Origin: Cohnella fermenti
GTDB taxonomy: Bacteria > Bacillota > Bacilli > Paenibacillales > Paenibacillaceae
Length of the DNA: 63,402 nucleotides
Reading direction: 5' to 3'
Assembly (NCBI RefSeq): GCF_004801405.1
Contig: NZ_SSOB01000051.1
Location: forward strand, 1 to 63,402
Shown here: piece by piece, positions 26,725 to 34,224 of the stretch
Numbering within the stretch: the stretch's first letter is position 1
Layout of the letters: each line of letters opens with the position of its first letter
Made by a program: the position numbers and the translations under genes
The notes under the pieces: model-generated
Database searches by the model: none
Told to the model about the DNA's origin: nothing
Seen by the model: only the letters and a program-made list of their open reading frames with translations

Positions 26725-26925
26725 CGCTTTATGCTGACAACCACTTTTTATGCTAAAAACCACATTCATTTCGTAGAACCGACCCCTAACTAGCGAATGT
26801 ATATGAAAAACCACATAGAATCGTGTTCCAACTGCCGTGTATGACCGTTTTTATGCGGAAAATCACATATAATTGCGTTCTGCTCCTTTGTCGGACTGTT
26901 TGAATGCGAAAAATCACATTCATTT
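26725..26925 (+). repeat. 52-bp-phased A-loop hairpin module C, inside the lasso locus
   Basis: Hairpin starts are at 26750 (ATGCTAAAAACCACAT type), 26803, 26853 and 26904 (spacing 53, 50, 51). A degenerate extra copy lies at 26731. The module fills the gap between the precursor and the kinase gene, and ends 40 bases before the kinase start. Confidence 0.8.
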
Positions 26926-26964
26926 CAAATGCTGGACCTTTGAATGAAGAGAGGAGAGAGGACG

Positions 26965-28209
26965 ATGATCCATACGGGACGGATGGAAACGAGACCAAGC
27001 GGTGGGCGGGCGGCAACGTTGTACGAAGCGTTCGGCCTCCGCATGGCGAGCCGGCTTCCGCTTCCGGAACTGCCCCTCGCTGCGGGCTTCCGAGCGGGCA
27101 GCATGGCGATGCCGGGTTTGGCGGATGTCGAGATCGGCCTGACGGCTGCGGAGCCGCTGCTTCGCGAGATGGAGGAGCTTGGCAGCAACTTCTCGTTGTC
27201 GCGGGATGGGCGCCGCTTCCTGTTCCTTATTCCGGACACTGCCGCGTACGCAATCGAGGACGGCAGGAGAATCCTTGTCGCCCCGCTGCCCGGTGCGGAC
27301 CCGGAGAAGATGCGTGTTTATCTGCTCGGGACGTGCATGGGGGCGCTGCTGCTGCTTCGCGGGACGCTTCCGCTGCACGGCAGCGCGGTCGTTGTGAAGG
27401 GCAAGGCGTACGCCTTCGTTGGCGACTCCGGTGCCGGCAAGTCGACGCTCGCCGCAGCGCTTGCGGCAATGGGGCATCGGCTCGTCAGCGACGACGTCGT
27501 TGCGGTGAGTCTCGATGAAGCCGGACGACCGTTCGTGCAGCCCGCTTATCCGCAGCAGAAGCTGTGGCGGGAGAGCCTGGTCGGGCTCGGGCTGTCGGGT
27601 GGGACGAGTGGACGGAACGGGAAGAGTGGGCCGAATGGAACGAGCGGGATGAGCGGAAGGGACGGGGCGGATGCGATAACTGGGAAGTACCGTCCGGTCT
27701 ACCGGGAGACGGACAAGTTCGCCGTGCCTGCGGGAGGGAGCTTCCACTTGGGGCCCGTTCCTCTGGCGGGGGTTTTCGAGCTTGGCGGACCGAGGCCGGG
27801 GACGAAGGAGGGAATCGGGATGGGAGTGGAGCTTGGACAAGGAGCGGAGGCGGGGGCGGAAACGGGAACAGGAGCGGGAACAGGAGCGAGATCGGGAGCA
27901 AAGGCGGAACCGGAGGCAGAAAAGGGAGCGGAGACGGGGGCGAGATTCGCGGAGAATAGCGGGGCGAACGGAGCGCAGATCTGCACGCTGGAGCCGTTGT
28001 TCGGCCTGCAATGCCTGCGCGTTCTGCTTCAGCATACGTACCGGAACCGGCTTGTTGCGCGCTTGGGCCGCGAGGACTGGCACTTCCGCGCCGCGTCTGC
28101 AGTTACGGCGAAGATCGAGGTCGGGCGGCTGCAGCGGCCGCAGACCGGCTTCACGGCGAACGCGCTGGCCCGGCTCGTTGTGGATCACGCGACCCGCTCG
28201 GCCAGATGA
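26965..28209 (+). CDS. HPr-kinase-like lasso peptide kinase (K protein) with low-complexity inserts
   Basis: 414 residues. The Walker A motif GDSGAGKST is at 153-161, preceded by PLHGSAVVV and followed by HRLVSDDVVAV, all typical of the HPr kinase/phosphorylase fold. In the paeninodin pathway this family phosphorylates the C-terminal Ser of the precursor; Ser42 here is the likely substrate. ATG 26965 is preferred over 26944 because of GAGAGGAGAGAGG upstream. The protein is about 100 residues longer than relatives, owing to two low-complexity segments at about 209-240 (G/S/N/R-rich) and 285-335 (G/A/E/T-rich) built from purine-rich DNA repeats. Both fall after the catalytic core begins and may be surface loops. 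Confidence 0.85.
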   Translation: MIHTGRMETRPSGGRAATLYEAFGLRMASRLPLPELPLAAGFRAGSMAMPGLADVEIGLTAAEPLLREMEELGSNFSLSRDGRRFLFLIPDTAAYAIEDGRRILVAPLPGADPEKMRVYLLGTCMGALLLLRGTLPLHGSAVVVKGKAYAFVGDSGAGKSTLAAALAAMGHRLVSDDVVAVSLDEAGRPFVQPAYPQQKLWRESLVGLGLSGGTSGRNGKSGPNGTSGMSGRDGADAITGKYRPVYRETDKFAVPAGGSFHLGPVPLAGVFELGGPRPGTKEGIGMGVELGQGAEAGAETGTGAGTGARSGAKAEPEAEKGAETGARFAENSGANGAQICTLEPLFGLQCLRVLLQHTYRNRLVARLGREDWHFRAASAVTAKIEVGRLQRPQTGFTANALARLVVDHATRSAR

Positions 28210-28238
28210 AGGGGCGAGCCGCCTAGCAGGCATGGTGG

Positions 28239-28370
28239 ATGATGGGTGCAGATGAGTAACCACGACTCAACCGAAGCGGCGATAGGCGCGTGGAGGAACC
28301 GAGATGAGTAGCGATTACTCAAGTGCAGGGGTTGGAGCAGGCATGATGGGTGCGGATGAGTAACCAATTT
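28239..28370 (+). repeat. Degenerate direct repeats with small palindromes before the B1 gene
   Basis: GATGGGTGCAGATGAGTAACC-like sequence occurs twice, near 28240 and 28346. Two inverted repeats built on TGAGT lie between: TGAGT(7)ACTCA at 28253-28269 and TGAGTAgcgatTACTCA at 28305-28321. The origin is unclear; they may be duplicated remnants or protein-binding sites. Confidence 0.5.
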
Positions 28371-28388
28371 TCGAGAGGGAGTGGAGAT

Positions 28389-28697
28389 ATGGAGGCTTGG
28401 GGAGATACGGCAGTCGCAATCGATGCCGGTTGCGCGATATGGCGCAGGGAGGGTTGCCTTGCCAGCGAGATGAGAGGGGAGACGATTCTGTTTAGCCTGG
28501 GTAGCGGCAAGTATTACAATCTGGGCGTCGTCGGCGGGCGGATCTGGGAGCTGCTTGAGGCTCCGCGCGGCGCCTTGGATCTGACGGATGCGCTGACCGC
28601 GGAATTCGACGTGGAGCGTGAGCGGTGCGCGCGGCAGGTTGACGGCTTCCTGCGAATGCTGCTGCGGGAGGCGCTGATCGAGGTTCGCCCGGCATGA
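28389..28697 (+). CDS. PqqD-like lasso leader-binding protein (B1)
   Basis: 102 residues with the PqqD/RRE fold pattern (ILFSLGSGKYYNLGVVGGRIWELLE, then a helical C-terminal part). It binds the leader peptide and delivers the precursor to the B2 protease and C synthetase. ATG 28389 has GAGGGAGTGGAGAT directly upstream; in-frame ATGs at 28350 and 28356 have poor sites. It overlaps the B2 gene by 4 bases (ATGA). Confidence 0.9.
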   Translation: MEAWGDTAVAIDAGCAIWRREGCLASEMRGETILFSLGSGKYYNLGVVGGRIWELLEAPRGALDLTDALTAEFDVERERCARQVDGFLRMLLREALIEVRPA

Positions 28698-29155
28698 CGG
28701 CGCGCGGGTGGATTGCGTTCTGGCGCCGGCCGCGGGAGAAGCGGAAGCTGATGCTTGAGGCGCTTGTGTTCCTCGCGTGGGCGCGCGTTATGAAGCTGCT
28801 GCCGTTCTCGCGGCTGAAGCTGACGTTCGGCCAGCCGATGGCGGAGACGGCCCGCGTGCACGATCTGGCGCAGGAGCGGCTGATTCGCGGCATCTCGGAG
28901 GCGGTCCGCGTCATGAGCCGCCACACGCTCTGGGAGAGCCAATGCCTCGTCCAGGCGCTCGCCGCTCGCCGCATGCTGGAGCGAAGACATCTGGACAGCA
29001 CGCTGTATCTCGGTACCGCGAAGGATAAGATGGGCAATCTGATTGCGCACGCTTGGCTGCGCAGCGGGACGATCTATCTGACCGGCGGGCAGGAACGCCT
29101 TCTGTTCACGACGGTCGCCTGCTTCGGCTCGGAGCGGGAAGCGGTAGGGAAGTGA
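28694..29155 (+). CDS. Transglutaminase-like lasso leader peptidase (B2)
   Basis: 153 residues, typical B2 length. The catalytic cysteine C84 is in WESQCLVQALAARRML and the catalytic histidine H119 is in LIAHAWLRSG. The third triad residue, usually Asp, is not obvious: the expected segment reads RSGTIYLTGG. The protein cleaves the leader after the penultimate Thr region, freeing core residue 1 for cyclisation. The gene is coupled to B1. Confidence 0.9.
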   Translation: MTARGWIAFWRRPREKRKLMLEALVFLAWARVMKLLPFSRLKLTFGQPMAETARVHDLAQERLIRGISEAVRVMSRHTLWESQCLVQALAARRMLERRHLDSTLYLGTAKDKMGNLIAHAWLRSGTIYLTGGQERLLFTTVACFGSEREAVGK

Positions 29156-29205
29156 ATTGAAACGGAAGTGAATTGAAACGGAAGCGAATTGAAGCAAATA
29201 GAAGC
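29150..29205 (+). repeat. Short tandem repeat (about 16 bp x 3) between B2 and N
   Basis: Three near-copies of a GAAGTGAATTGAAACG unit span the end of B2 and the gap to the nucleotidyltransferase gene. The first copy covers the B2 stop codon (TGA at 29153-29155), so the B2 C-terminus may have been altered by this repeat. Confidence 0.7.
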
Positions 29206-29219
29206 AAAGGAGCGAAGGC

Positions 29220-30371
29220 ATGAACCAGACGAATCTGCACAGCGGCACGGAGCTGCCCGCGGAGCTTCGCGCCATGCTCGCTGCATTGCGGGAAGAAGAC
29301 GGCAATCCGCCCTTGCCGGACATCGATTGGAATCAATTCCTGAAGCGGGTCCGGCATCACCGGGTGTACCCGCAGCTTCAAGACCGCCCTCGGGCGGCTC
29401 GATTGATTCCCGCCGATGTTCGGCAAGCGATCGACCGGGAATGCGGCGTGAACGCGCTGCGGATGCTCCGTCTAAGCGGAGAGACGATCCGTCTCTGCCG
29501 CGAGCTTGAGAGCCGGGGCGTCCGGTCGCTTGTGTTGAAGGGCCCGGCGCTGGCCCGGCACCTCTATGGGGATGTATCGCGGAGGACGTCGAAGGATCTC
29601 GACCTGCTCATTCCGGTAAGCGAGCTGGAGAAGGCGGGGCAAGCGCTGCGGGAGCTCGGGTACGTGGCGGAGAGGGACATTCCGAAGGGCTTAGGAGACT
29701 GGAAGTGGAAAATCCACCACATCGCCTTCCGGAACCCAAAGCTCGGCATCGAAGCGGAGATTCATTGGCGACTTAACGGAGACGGGGGACGGGAGCCGAG
29801 CTTCGAGGAGCTGTGGGCCGGGCGGCAGATAAGCGATCTCGCGGCCGGGCTTGCGATGCCGGGAGACTCGTATCTCTTCCTCTACTTGATCACGCATGGC
29901 GCCCGCCACGGTTGGTTCCGGCTGCGCTGGCTGATGGATATCGACAAGCTGGCGAGGCGGGAGCTTGATTGGCTGGGCGTTGCCGCCCTGCTGAAGAGGT
30001 ATCGGGCCGTTCATCTGGCCGGGCAGGCGCTTGTCTTGTCTTCCGCCCTGCTGGGCACGCCGGTGCCGGAGCCTCTGCGGCCGGCTGTCTCCGGCGGGCG
30101 CGGGCAGGAGCTGGCCAGGCGCGCGCTGCGTTTTATTCGGGACGATGTGGTGCTCACGACCGACCCGAGCGCAGGAGAGGTGGTCAAGACGTACAAGAGC
30201 TATCTATTCGCGCTCAAAACGCGTCCGCAGAAGGGACTCCACGCGCTAAGACGCCTCTACCCGAGCTTTCGGGACGCCGAGACGCTTCCCCTTCCTCGGC
30301 AGCTTTACTTTTTGTATTTTCCACTGCGGCCGTTCGTGTGGTTGTGGAGACAGGTTCGTCAGATAACGTGA
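29220..30371 (+). CDS. Lasso-cluster nucleotidyltransferase family protein (N protein)
   Basis: 383 residues of the nucleotidyltransferase_5-like family. The metal-binding motif is KDLDLLIP with D126 and D128, preceded by VLKGPALARHLYGD. Such genes recur in HPr-kinase-containing lasso clusters. Their function is not firmly established to my knowledge; one possibility is transfer of nucleotide or further modification of the phosphorylated Ser. ATG 29220 has AAAGGAGCGAAG upstream. Confidence 0.85.
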   Translation: MNQTNLHSGTELPAELRAMLAALREEDGNPPLPDIDWNQFLKRVRHHRVYPQLQDRPRAARLIPADVRQAIDRECGVNALRMLRLSGETIRLCRELESRGVRSLVLKGPALARHLYGDVSRRTSKDLDLLIPVSELEKAGQALRELGYVAERDIPKGLGDWKWKIHHIAFRNPKLGIEAEIHWRLNGDGGREPSFEELWAGRQISDLAAGLAMPGDSYLFLYLITHGARHGWFRLRWLMDIDKLARRELDWLGVAALLKRYRAVHLAGQALVLSSALLGTPVPEPLRPAVSGGRGQELARRALRFIRDDVVLTTDPSAGEVVKTYKSYLFALKTRPQKGLHALRRLYPSFRDAETLPLPRQLYFLYFPLRPFVWLWRQVRQIT

Positions 30372-30383
30372 GGAGGGACGAGG

Positions 30384-32162
30384 ATGGACGATCTTAGGCA
30401 TTACCTGGGCCGGCTGAGAAGCTGGGCGGGAGCGGGGCTGTACGTCCATCTCCTTGCGACGGCGGCGCTCGGGCTGTTCGATGGGGTAGGCTTGTACCTG
30501 CTCGTTCCGATGCTCGGGCTGCTCGGCTTGCTCGGGGAAGGCGGGGGCGTGCCGCTTCTCGGGCAAGGGCTTGCGGCGCTTCGCGAGCTGCCGGACTCGT
30601 ACGCGCTTCCGTTGCTGCTGGCCGTCTACGTGGCGGTTGTCGGCGTTCAGGCGCTGCTGCAGCGGGTCCAGAGCATCCGCGCCGTTCGGCTGCAGCAGGG
30701 GTTCATCCGGCATCTGCGCCTCGGGCTGTACGAGGGGCTGATGCGCGCGAATTGGCCGTTCTTCGGCCGTCGCCGCAATTCGGATATCCACCACCTGCTC
30801 ACCTCCGAGCTGGCGCGGGTCAGCCAAGCGACGCACCTGCTGCTTCAGCTCGCTTCCTCGCTTGCGTTCACGATCGTGCAGATCGGCATCGCCTTCTGGC
30901 TGTCGGCGCCGCTCACGGGCTTCGCGCTCGCGAGCGGCGCCTTGATTGCGTTCGCCATGAGGCGGAAGGTGCGCCGGGCGAAGGCTGTCGGCAACGAGAC
31001 AAGCGAGCTGTCGCAGAGCTTCTACGCGGGGATTAACGATCACTTCGCCGGGATCAAGGATATTAAGAGCAATCGGCTCGAAGCCAGCTTCCTCTCCTGG
31101 TTCGGAAGCCTGACGGGCCGGATGGAGGCGAATTTCCTTGCGTTCGCGAGGCTGCAGGCGACGACCCGGAGCTGGTACCAGTTGTCGGCGGCGGCGTTGA
31201 TCGCCGTCTTCGTCCTGCTGGCGGTAGAGGTTCTTCATGTCGGAGCGGGGCAGCTTCTTCTTGTTGTGATTATTTTCGCGCGGCTGTGGCCCCGATTTAC
31301 GACGATTCAGGCGGGGGCCGAGCAGCTTCTCTCCGCCGCTCCGGCGCTGCGCGGATTGCGGGAGCTGGAGCGGGATTGCGCGGCGGCCCGGGAGCCGGAG
31401 GCGACGGGAGCGTCGGATGCGATGAGCTTGCAGCGCGGGTTGGAGTGCCGCTATGTTTACTACCGCTACGGGACGCAGGCGGAGGCGGATTATGCGCTGC
31501 GGGACGTAAGCATCCGCATTCCCGCCGGCCGAATGACCGCCATCGTCGGGCGTTCGGGAGCGGGCAAGAGCACGCTCGCCGAGCTGCTGATGGGGCTGCT
31601 CGAGCCGGAGCGCGGGGTCCTGCTCGCTGACGGGGTGCCGGTCTCGGGAGAGACGCGGTTGGCGCTTCGCCATTCGGTCGGTTACGTCTCGCAGGAACCT
31701 TTTCTTTTCCACGATAGTATTCGTCACAACCTGCTCTGCGTTCGGCCGGATGCCTCCGAGGAGGAGCTGTGGGAAGCGCTGCGGTTCGCCGCCGCGGACG
31801 AGTTCGTGAGCCGGCTGCCCGAAGGGCTCGACACGGTCGTCGGCGACCGGGGGTGCCGACTGTCGGGAGGCGAGCGGCAGCGGCTTGTGCTCGCGCGGGC
31901 GATTGTGCGCAAGCCGTCGATTCTTGTGCTGGACGAGGCGACGAGCGCGCTCGATTCGGACAACGAGGAGCGAATCCGGGAGGCGCTCGACCGGCTGCGG
32001 GGAACGATGACGATTGTCGTCATCGCCCACCGGCTGTCGACGATCCGGGGAGCCGACCAGGTGATCGCGATGGAGCGCGGGGAGGCTTCGGTCTCGGAGA
32101 CTTCGATCCAGACGGAGGGGACAGGAGAGGCAGATCGGAGAAAGGAGGCGATTCGCGCGTGA
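30384..32162 (+). CDS. Lasso peptide ABC exporter (D protein)
   Basis: 592 residues, a half-transporter with an N-terminal membrane domain of about six helices (residues 1-310) and a C-terminal ATPase. Walker A GRSGAGKST is at 389-397, the signature LSGGERQR begins at 493, Walker B is ILVLDEATSALD from 513, and the H-loop is VIAHRLST. There is no C39 peptidase domain, consistent with leader removal by B2. It exports the mature lasso peptide and probably gives immunity. It starts 13 bases after the N gene. Confidence 0.93.
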   Translation: MDDLRHYLGRLRSWAGAGLYVHLLATAALGLFDGVGLYLLVPMLGLLGLLGEGGGVPLLGQGLAALRELPDSYALPLLLAVYVAVVGVQALLQRVQSIRAVRLQQGFIRHLRLGLYEGLMRANWPFFGRRRNSDIHHLLTSELARVSQATHLLLQLASSLAFTIVQIGIAFWLSAPLTGFALASGALIAFAMRRKVRRAKAVGNETSELSQSFYAGINDHFAGIKDIKSNRLEASFLSWFGSLTGRMEANFLAFARLQATTRSWYQLSAAALIAVFVLLAVEVLHVGAGQLLLVVIIFARLWPRFTTIQAGAEQLLSAAPALRGLRELERDCAAAREPEATGASDAMSLQRGLECRYVYYRYGTQAEADYALRDVSIRIPAGRMTAIVGRSGAGKSTLAELLMGLLEPERGVLLADGVPVSGETRLALRHSVGYVSQEPFLFHDSIRHNLLCVRPDASEEELWEALRFAAADEFVSRLPEGLDTVVGDRGCRLSGGERQRLVLARAIVRKPSILVLDEATSALDSDNEERIREALDRLRGTMTIVVIAHRLSTIRGADQVIAMERGEASVSETSIQTEGTGEADRRKEAIRA

Positions 32163-32662
32163 CAAGCCGACACTTATGGAATCGGGTAGCCGCTCTCTCG
32201 TTGCTCGTTGTGGTTGTATTCGCTATATTCGCTTTTTCCAATCAACCGTACCGGGTCCAGACGATCCAACCGTTGCTGCAGCGGACCTTGTCCATCGAGA
32301 CGGTGGAGAAGGTGCTGCCTGCTCTGGACATCCGCTACGACGGGCATGAGTATCGCCGGGACGTCAATCCGTTCGGCCTGATCGAGTTCCTGTTCCGCAA
32401 GGGGGCGCATCTGTTCGTCTACGCGTCGCTGGCGGCCTCGGCCGCGCTCGTCCTGAGCATGTTCCGCCTGCGCCCCGTCCGGGTCGCCGCGCTCTCGCTG
32501 CTGGCCGTGCTCATCGTCGCCACGCTCGACGAATGGAACCAGCAGTTCTCGTCGGCCCGCACGCCGGCCTACCAGGACGTCTTCGTCGATCTGACGGGCG
32601 GTGCGATCGGGCTTATGGCGGGGTACGGAGTGTGGAGGCTGGTGCGTCGGCGGCGGGGGTGA
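32159..32662 (+). CDS. VanZ-like family membrane protein
   Basis: 167 residues from GTG 32159, which overlaps the exporter stop (GTGA) and has AAAGGAGG upstream. It has four predicted membrane helices, the VanZ motif FRKGAHLFVYASLAA and the C-terminal signature DEWNQQFSSARTPAYQDVFVDLTGG. VanZ relatives give low-level teicoplanin resistance in the VanA system; the family's biochemical activity is unresolved. Translational coupling to the exporter suggests a self-protection role in lasso production. Confidence 0.9.
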   Translation: MTSRHLWNRVAALSLLVVVVFAIFAFSNQPYRVQTIQPLLQRTLSIETVEKVLPALDIRYDGHEYRRDVNPFGLIEFLFRKGAHLFVYASLAASAALVLSMFRLRPVRVAALSLLAVLIVATLDEWNQQFSSARTPAYQDVFVDLTGGAIGLMAGYGVWRLVRRRRG

Positions 32663-32666
32663 GGCC

Positions 32667-32738
32667 GAGAACGAGAACGAGAACGAGAACGAGAACGAGA
32701 ACGAGAACGAGGATGAGGATGAGGATGAGGATGAGGGC
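32667..32738 (+). repeat. Hexanucleotide tandem repeats (GAGAAC)7 and (GAGGAT)4
   Basis: Seven perfect GAGAAC units (32667-32708) are followed by four GAGGAT units (32709-32732) and one variant. They begin 4 bases after the VanZ-like stop codon. In another frame they would encode Glu-Asn and Glu-Asp runs. Unit length is a multiple of three, so changes in copy number would not shift a frame. Confidence 0.95.
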
Positions 32739-33114
32739 GGCGCTTCCTGGAACTGTCTGTCTGCGGAGGCGGTTGATGGTCTGTACCAAATTTATACAGA
32801 AAGTCCCGTCACCGTCTAGCATCGGCCCGGCGCGGTCGGCATGTTGGCGAGTCGGTGCGGCGGTGAATAAATTCCATATTATGGTTACGGCAAAGGTGCT
32901 ATCCCCCTTCTGAACCCTTATGCCTCTTCTCCCCTTGGATCAGGAACCTCCCTCTTGACGTTCATGCCCGTTGCTCTTGGGTCAGCCCATTCCCCTTGCA
33001 AATCCTTATCCTGAACGAAGGGGAGAAGAGACCTAATGCCTCCAGAGGGAATAGGGCGCAGGCGGGAGAGGGGAGAGCGAGGCTGGACGGGATGGCGCAA
33101 GTGGAACGAACAGT
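32739..33114. other. Intergenic stretch without a gene
   Basis: No supported coding sequence. A long-range inverted repeat, CTCTTCTCCCCTT (32924-32936) with AAGGGGAGAAGAG (33018-33030), encloses about 80 bases and shows weaker pairing just inside. It could fold as a hairpin after the lasso operon but lacks a T-run. Confidence 0.4.
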
Positions 33115-33350
33115 CGATAGGCGGGTTTTCCGCTCATCTGCCCCCTCCAATCGGCTCTTCGGAGCATCGTTAGACGGGTTTTCCGTTCATCGCCCCCTCC
33201 AATCGGCTCTTCGGAGCATCGTTAGACGGGTTTTCCGTTCATCGCCCCCTCCAATCGGCTCTTCGGAGCATCGATAGGCGGGTTTTCCGTTCATCAGCCC
33301 CTCCAATCGGCTCTTCAGGACATCGTTAGACGGATTTTCCGCTCATCAGC
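33115..33350 (-). repeat. 52-bp-phased A-loop hairpin array (CGG-arm type, inverted)
   Basis: Five units are built on GCGGGTTTTCCGCTCAT, whose complement has the ATG-first form. The central GGG positions are 33123, 33176, 33228, 33280 and 33332 (spacing 53, 52, 52, 52). The sequence between, CCCCCTCCAATCGGCTCTTC, is nearly constant. Inner arm bases vary between units; units 1 and 2 show a paired change from GCGG/CCGC to ACGG/CCGT. Confidence 0.88.
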
Positions 33351-33507
33351 CCCGCTAACCGGCTCGTCGGGGGTGTCGTTGTACGCATCTCCGCTCCCCC
33401 ACCCGGCTTCTCCCATCAAGCACCACTTTTATAGGCTTCATAACGACGGACCCCCTTATACGCAATATGTTCATTGTAGGGGTGACAACCGTTGGGCTTG
33501 TCATAGT

Positions 33508-33995
33508 TGTTTTTAGCATAAAAAAAGTCGTCGAAGGCGGTTGGTGGGCGAATGTGTGTGGTTTTTAGCATAAAAACGGTTGCGGAAGGCGGTCGGCGGG
33601 CGAATGTGTGTGGTTTTTAGCATAAAAATGGTCGCCGAAGGCGGTCGGCGGGCGAATGTATGTGGTTTTTAGCATAAAAATGATCGTCGAAGGCGGTTGG
33701 TGGGCGAATGTATGCGGTTTTTAGCATAAAAATGGACGTCGAAGGCGGTCGGCGGGCGAATGTATGTGGTTTTTAGCATAAAAATGGTCGTCGGGGGCGG
33801 TTAGTCGGCGAATGTATGCGGTTTTTAGCATAAAAATGGTCGTCGGAGGCGGTTAATCGGCGAATGTATGCGGTTTTTAGCATAAAAATGGTCGTCGAAG
33901 GCGTTTAGTCGGCGAATGTATGTGGTTTTTAGCATAAAAATGGTCGCCGGGGGCGGTTAGTCGGCGGATGTGTGTGGTTTTTAGCATTCATGGAT
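33508..33995 (-). repeat. 52-bp-phased A-loop hairpin array, ten copies (inverted orientation)
   Basis: TTTTTAGCATAAAAA-type copies begin at 33510, 33562, 33614, 33666, 33718, 33770, 33822, 33874, 33926 and 33978, exactly 52 bases apart throughout. On the complementary strand the motif is ATGCTAAAAACCACAT, the same variant found at 26750 and 53139. Intervening DNA is homogeneous (GGTCGTCGAAGGCGGTT type), unlike the interspersed four-hairpin modules. Confidence 0.95.
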
Positions 33996-34159
33996 GCGTT
34001 GGACGGGAAGCAAGAGGAACAAGCCCGCCAAGCCGGCCCTCCCCCGCGAAATATAAGCTGCACTCGTTCGCTCAACTTGCGTTCGTTCGACTTGCAGCGC
34101 AACTTCCTCGCTCTCCTCTCGGCTTATTCCTCGCTAGTAACGTGTGGATCGCGCCTCTC

Positions 34160-34200
34160 TTGTCCTTCCCGTAGAAAGCGGTTATATTAGCGATAATCGC
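34160..34200 (+). promoter_or_regulatory. Candidate sigma-A promoter with palindrome for the YesM/YesN operon
   Basis: TTGTCC (34160-34165), a 17-base spacer and TATATT (34183-34188) form a plausible promoter. The palindrome GCGATAATCGC at 34190-34200 overlaps the expected transcription start and could be an operator. The kinase gene begins 25 bases later. Confidence 0.55.
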
Positions 34201-34224
34201 AGTTAACGGGAGAGGATGAACGCC

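Noticed and set aside
32601..32819. Glu-Asn/Glu-Asp repeat protein after vanZ
   Set aside because: It has no ribosome site and starts inside vanZ in another frame; the repeats are better explained as non-coding simple-sequence expansion.
33510..33990. CRISPR array (short repeat plus about 30-base spacers, regular period)
   Set aside because: Spacers are nearly identical within this array and conserved between the interspersed modules, the repeat is only about 16-20 bases, and there are no cas genes.
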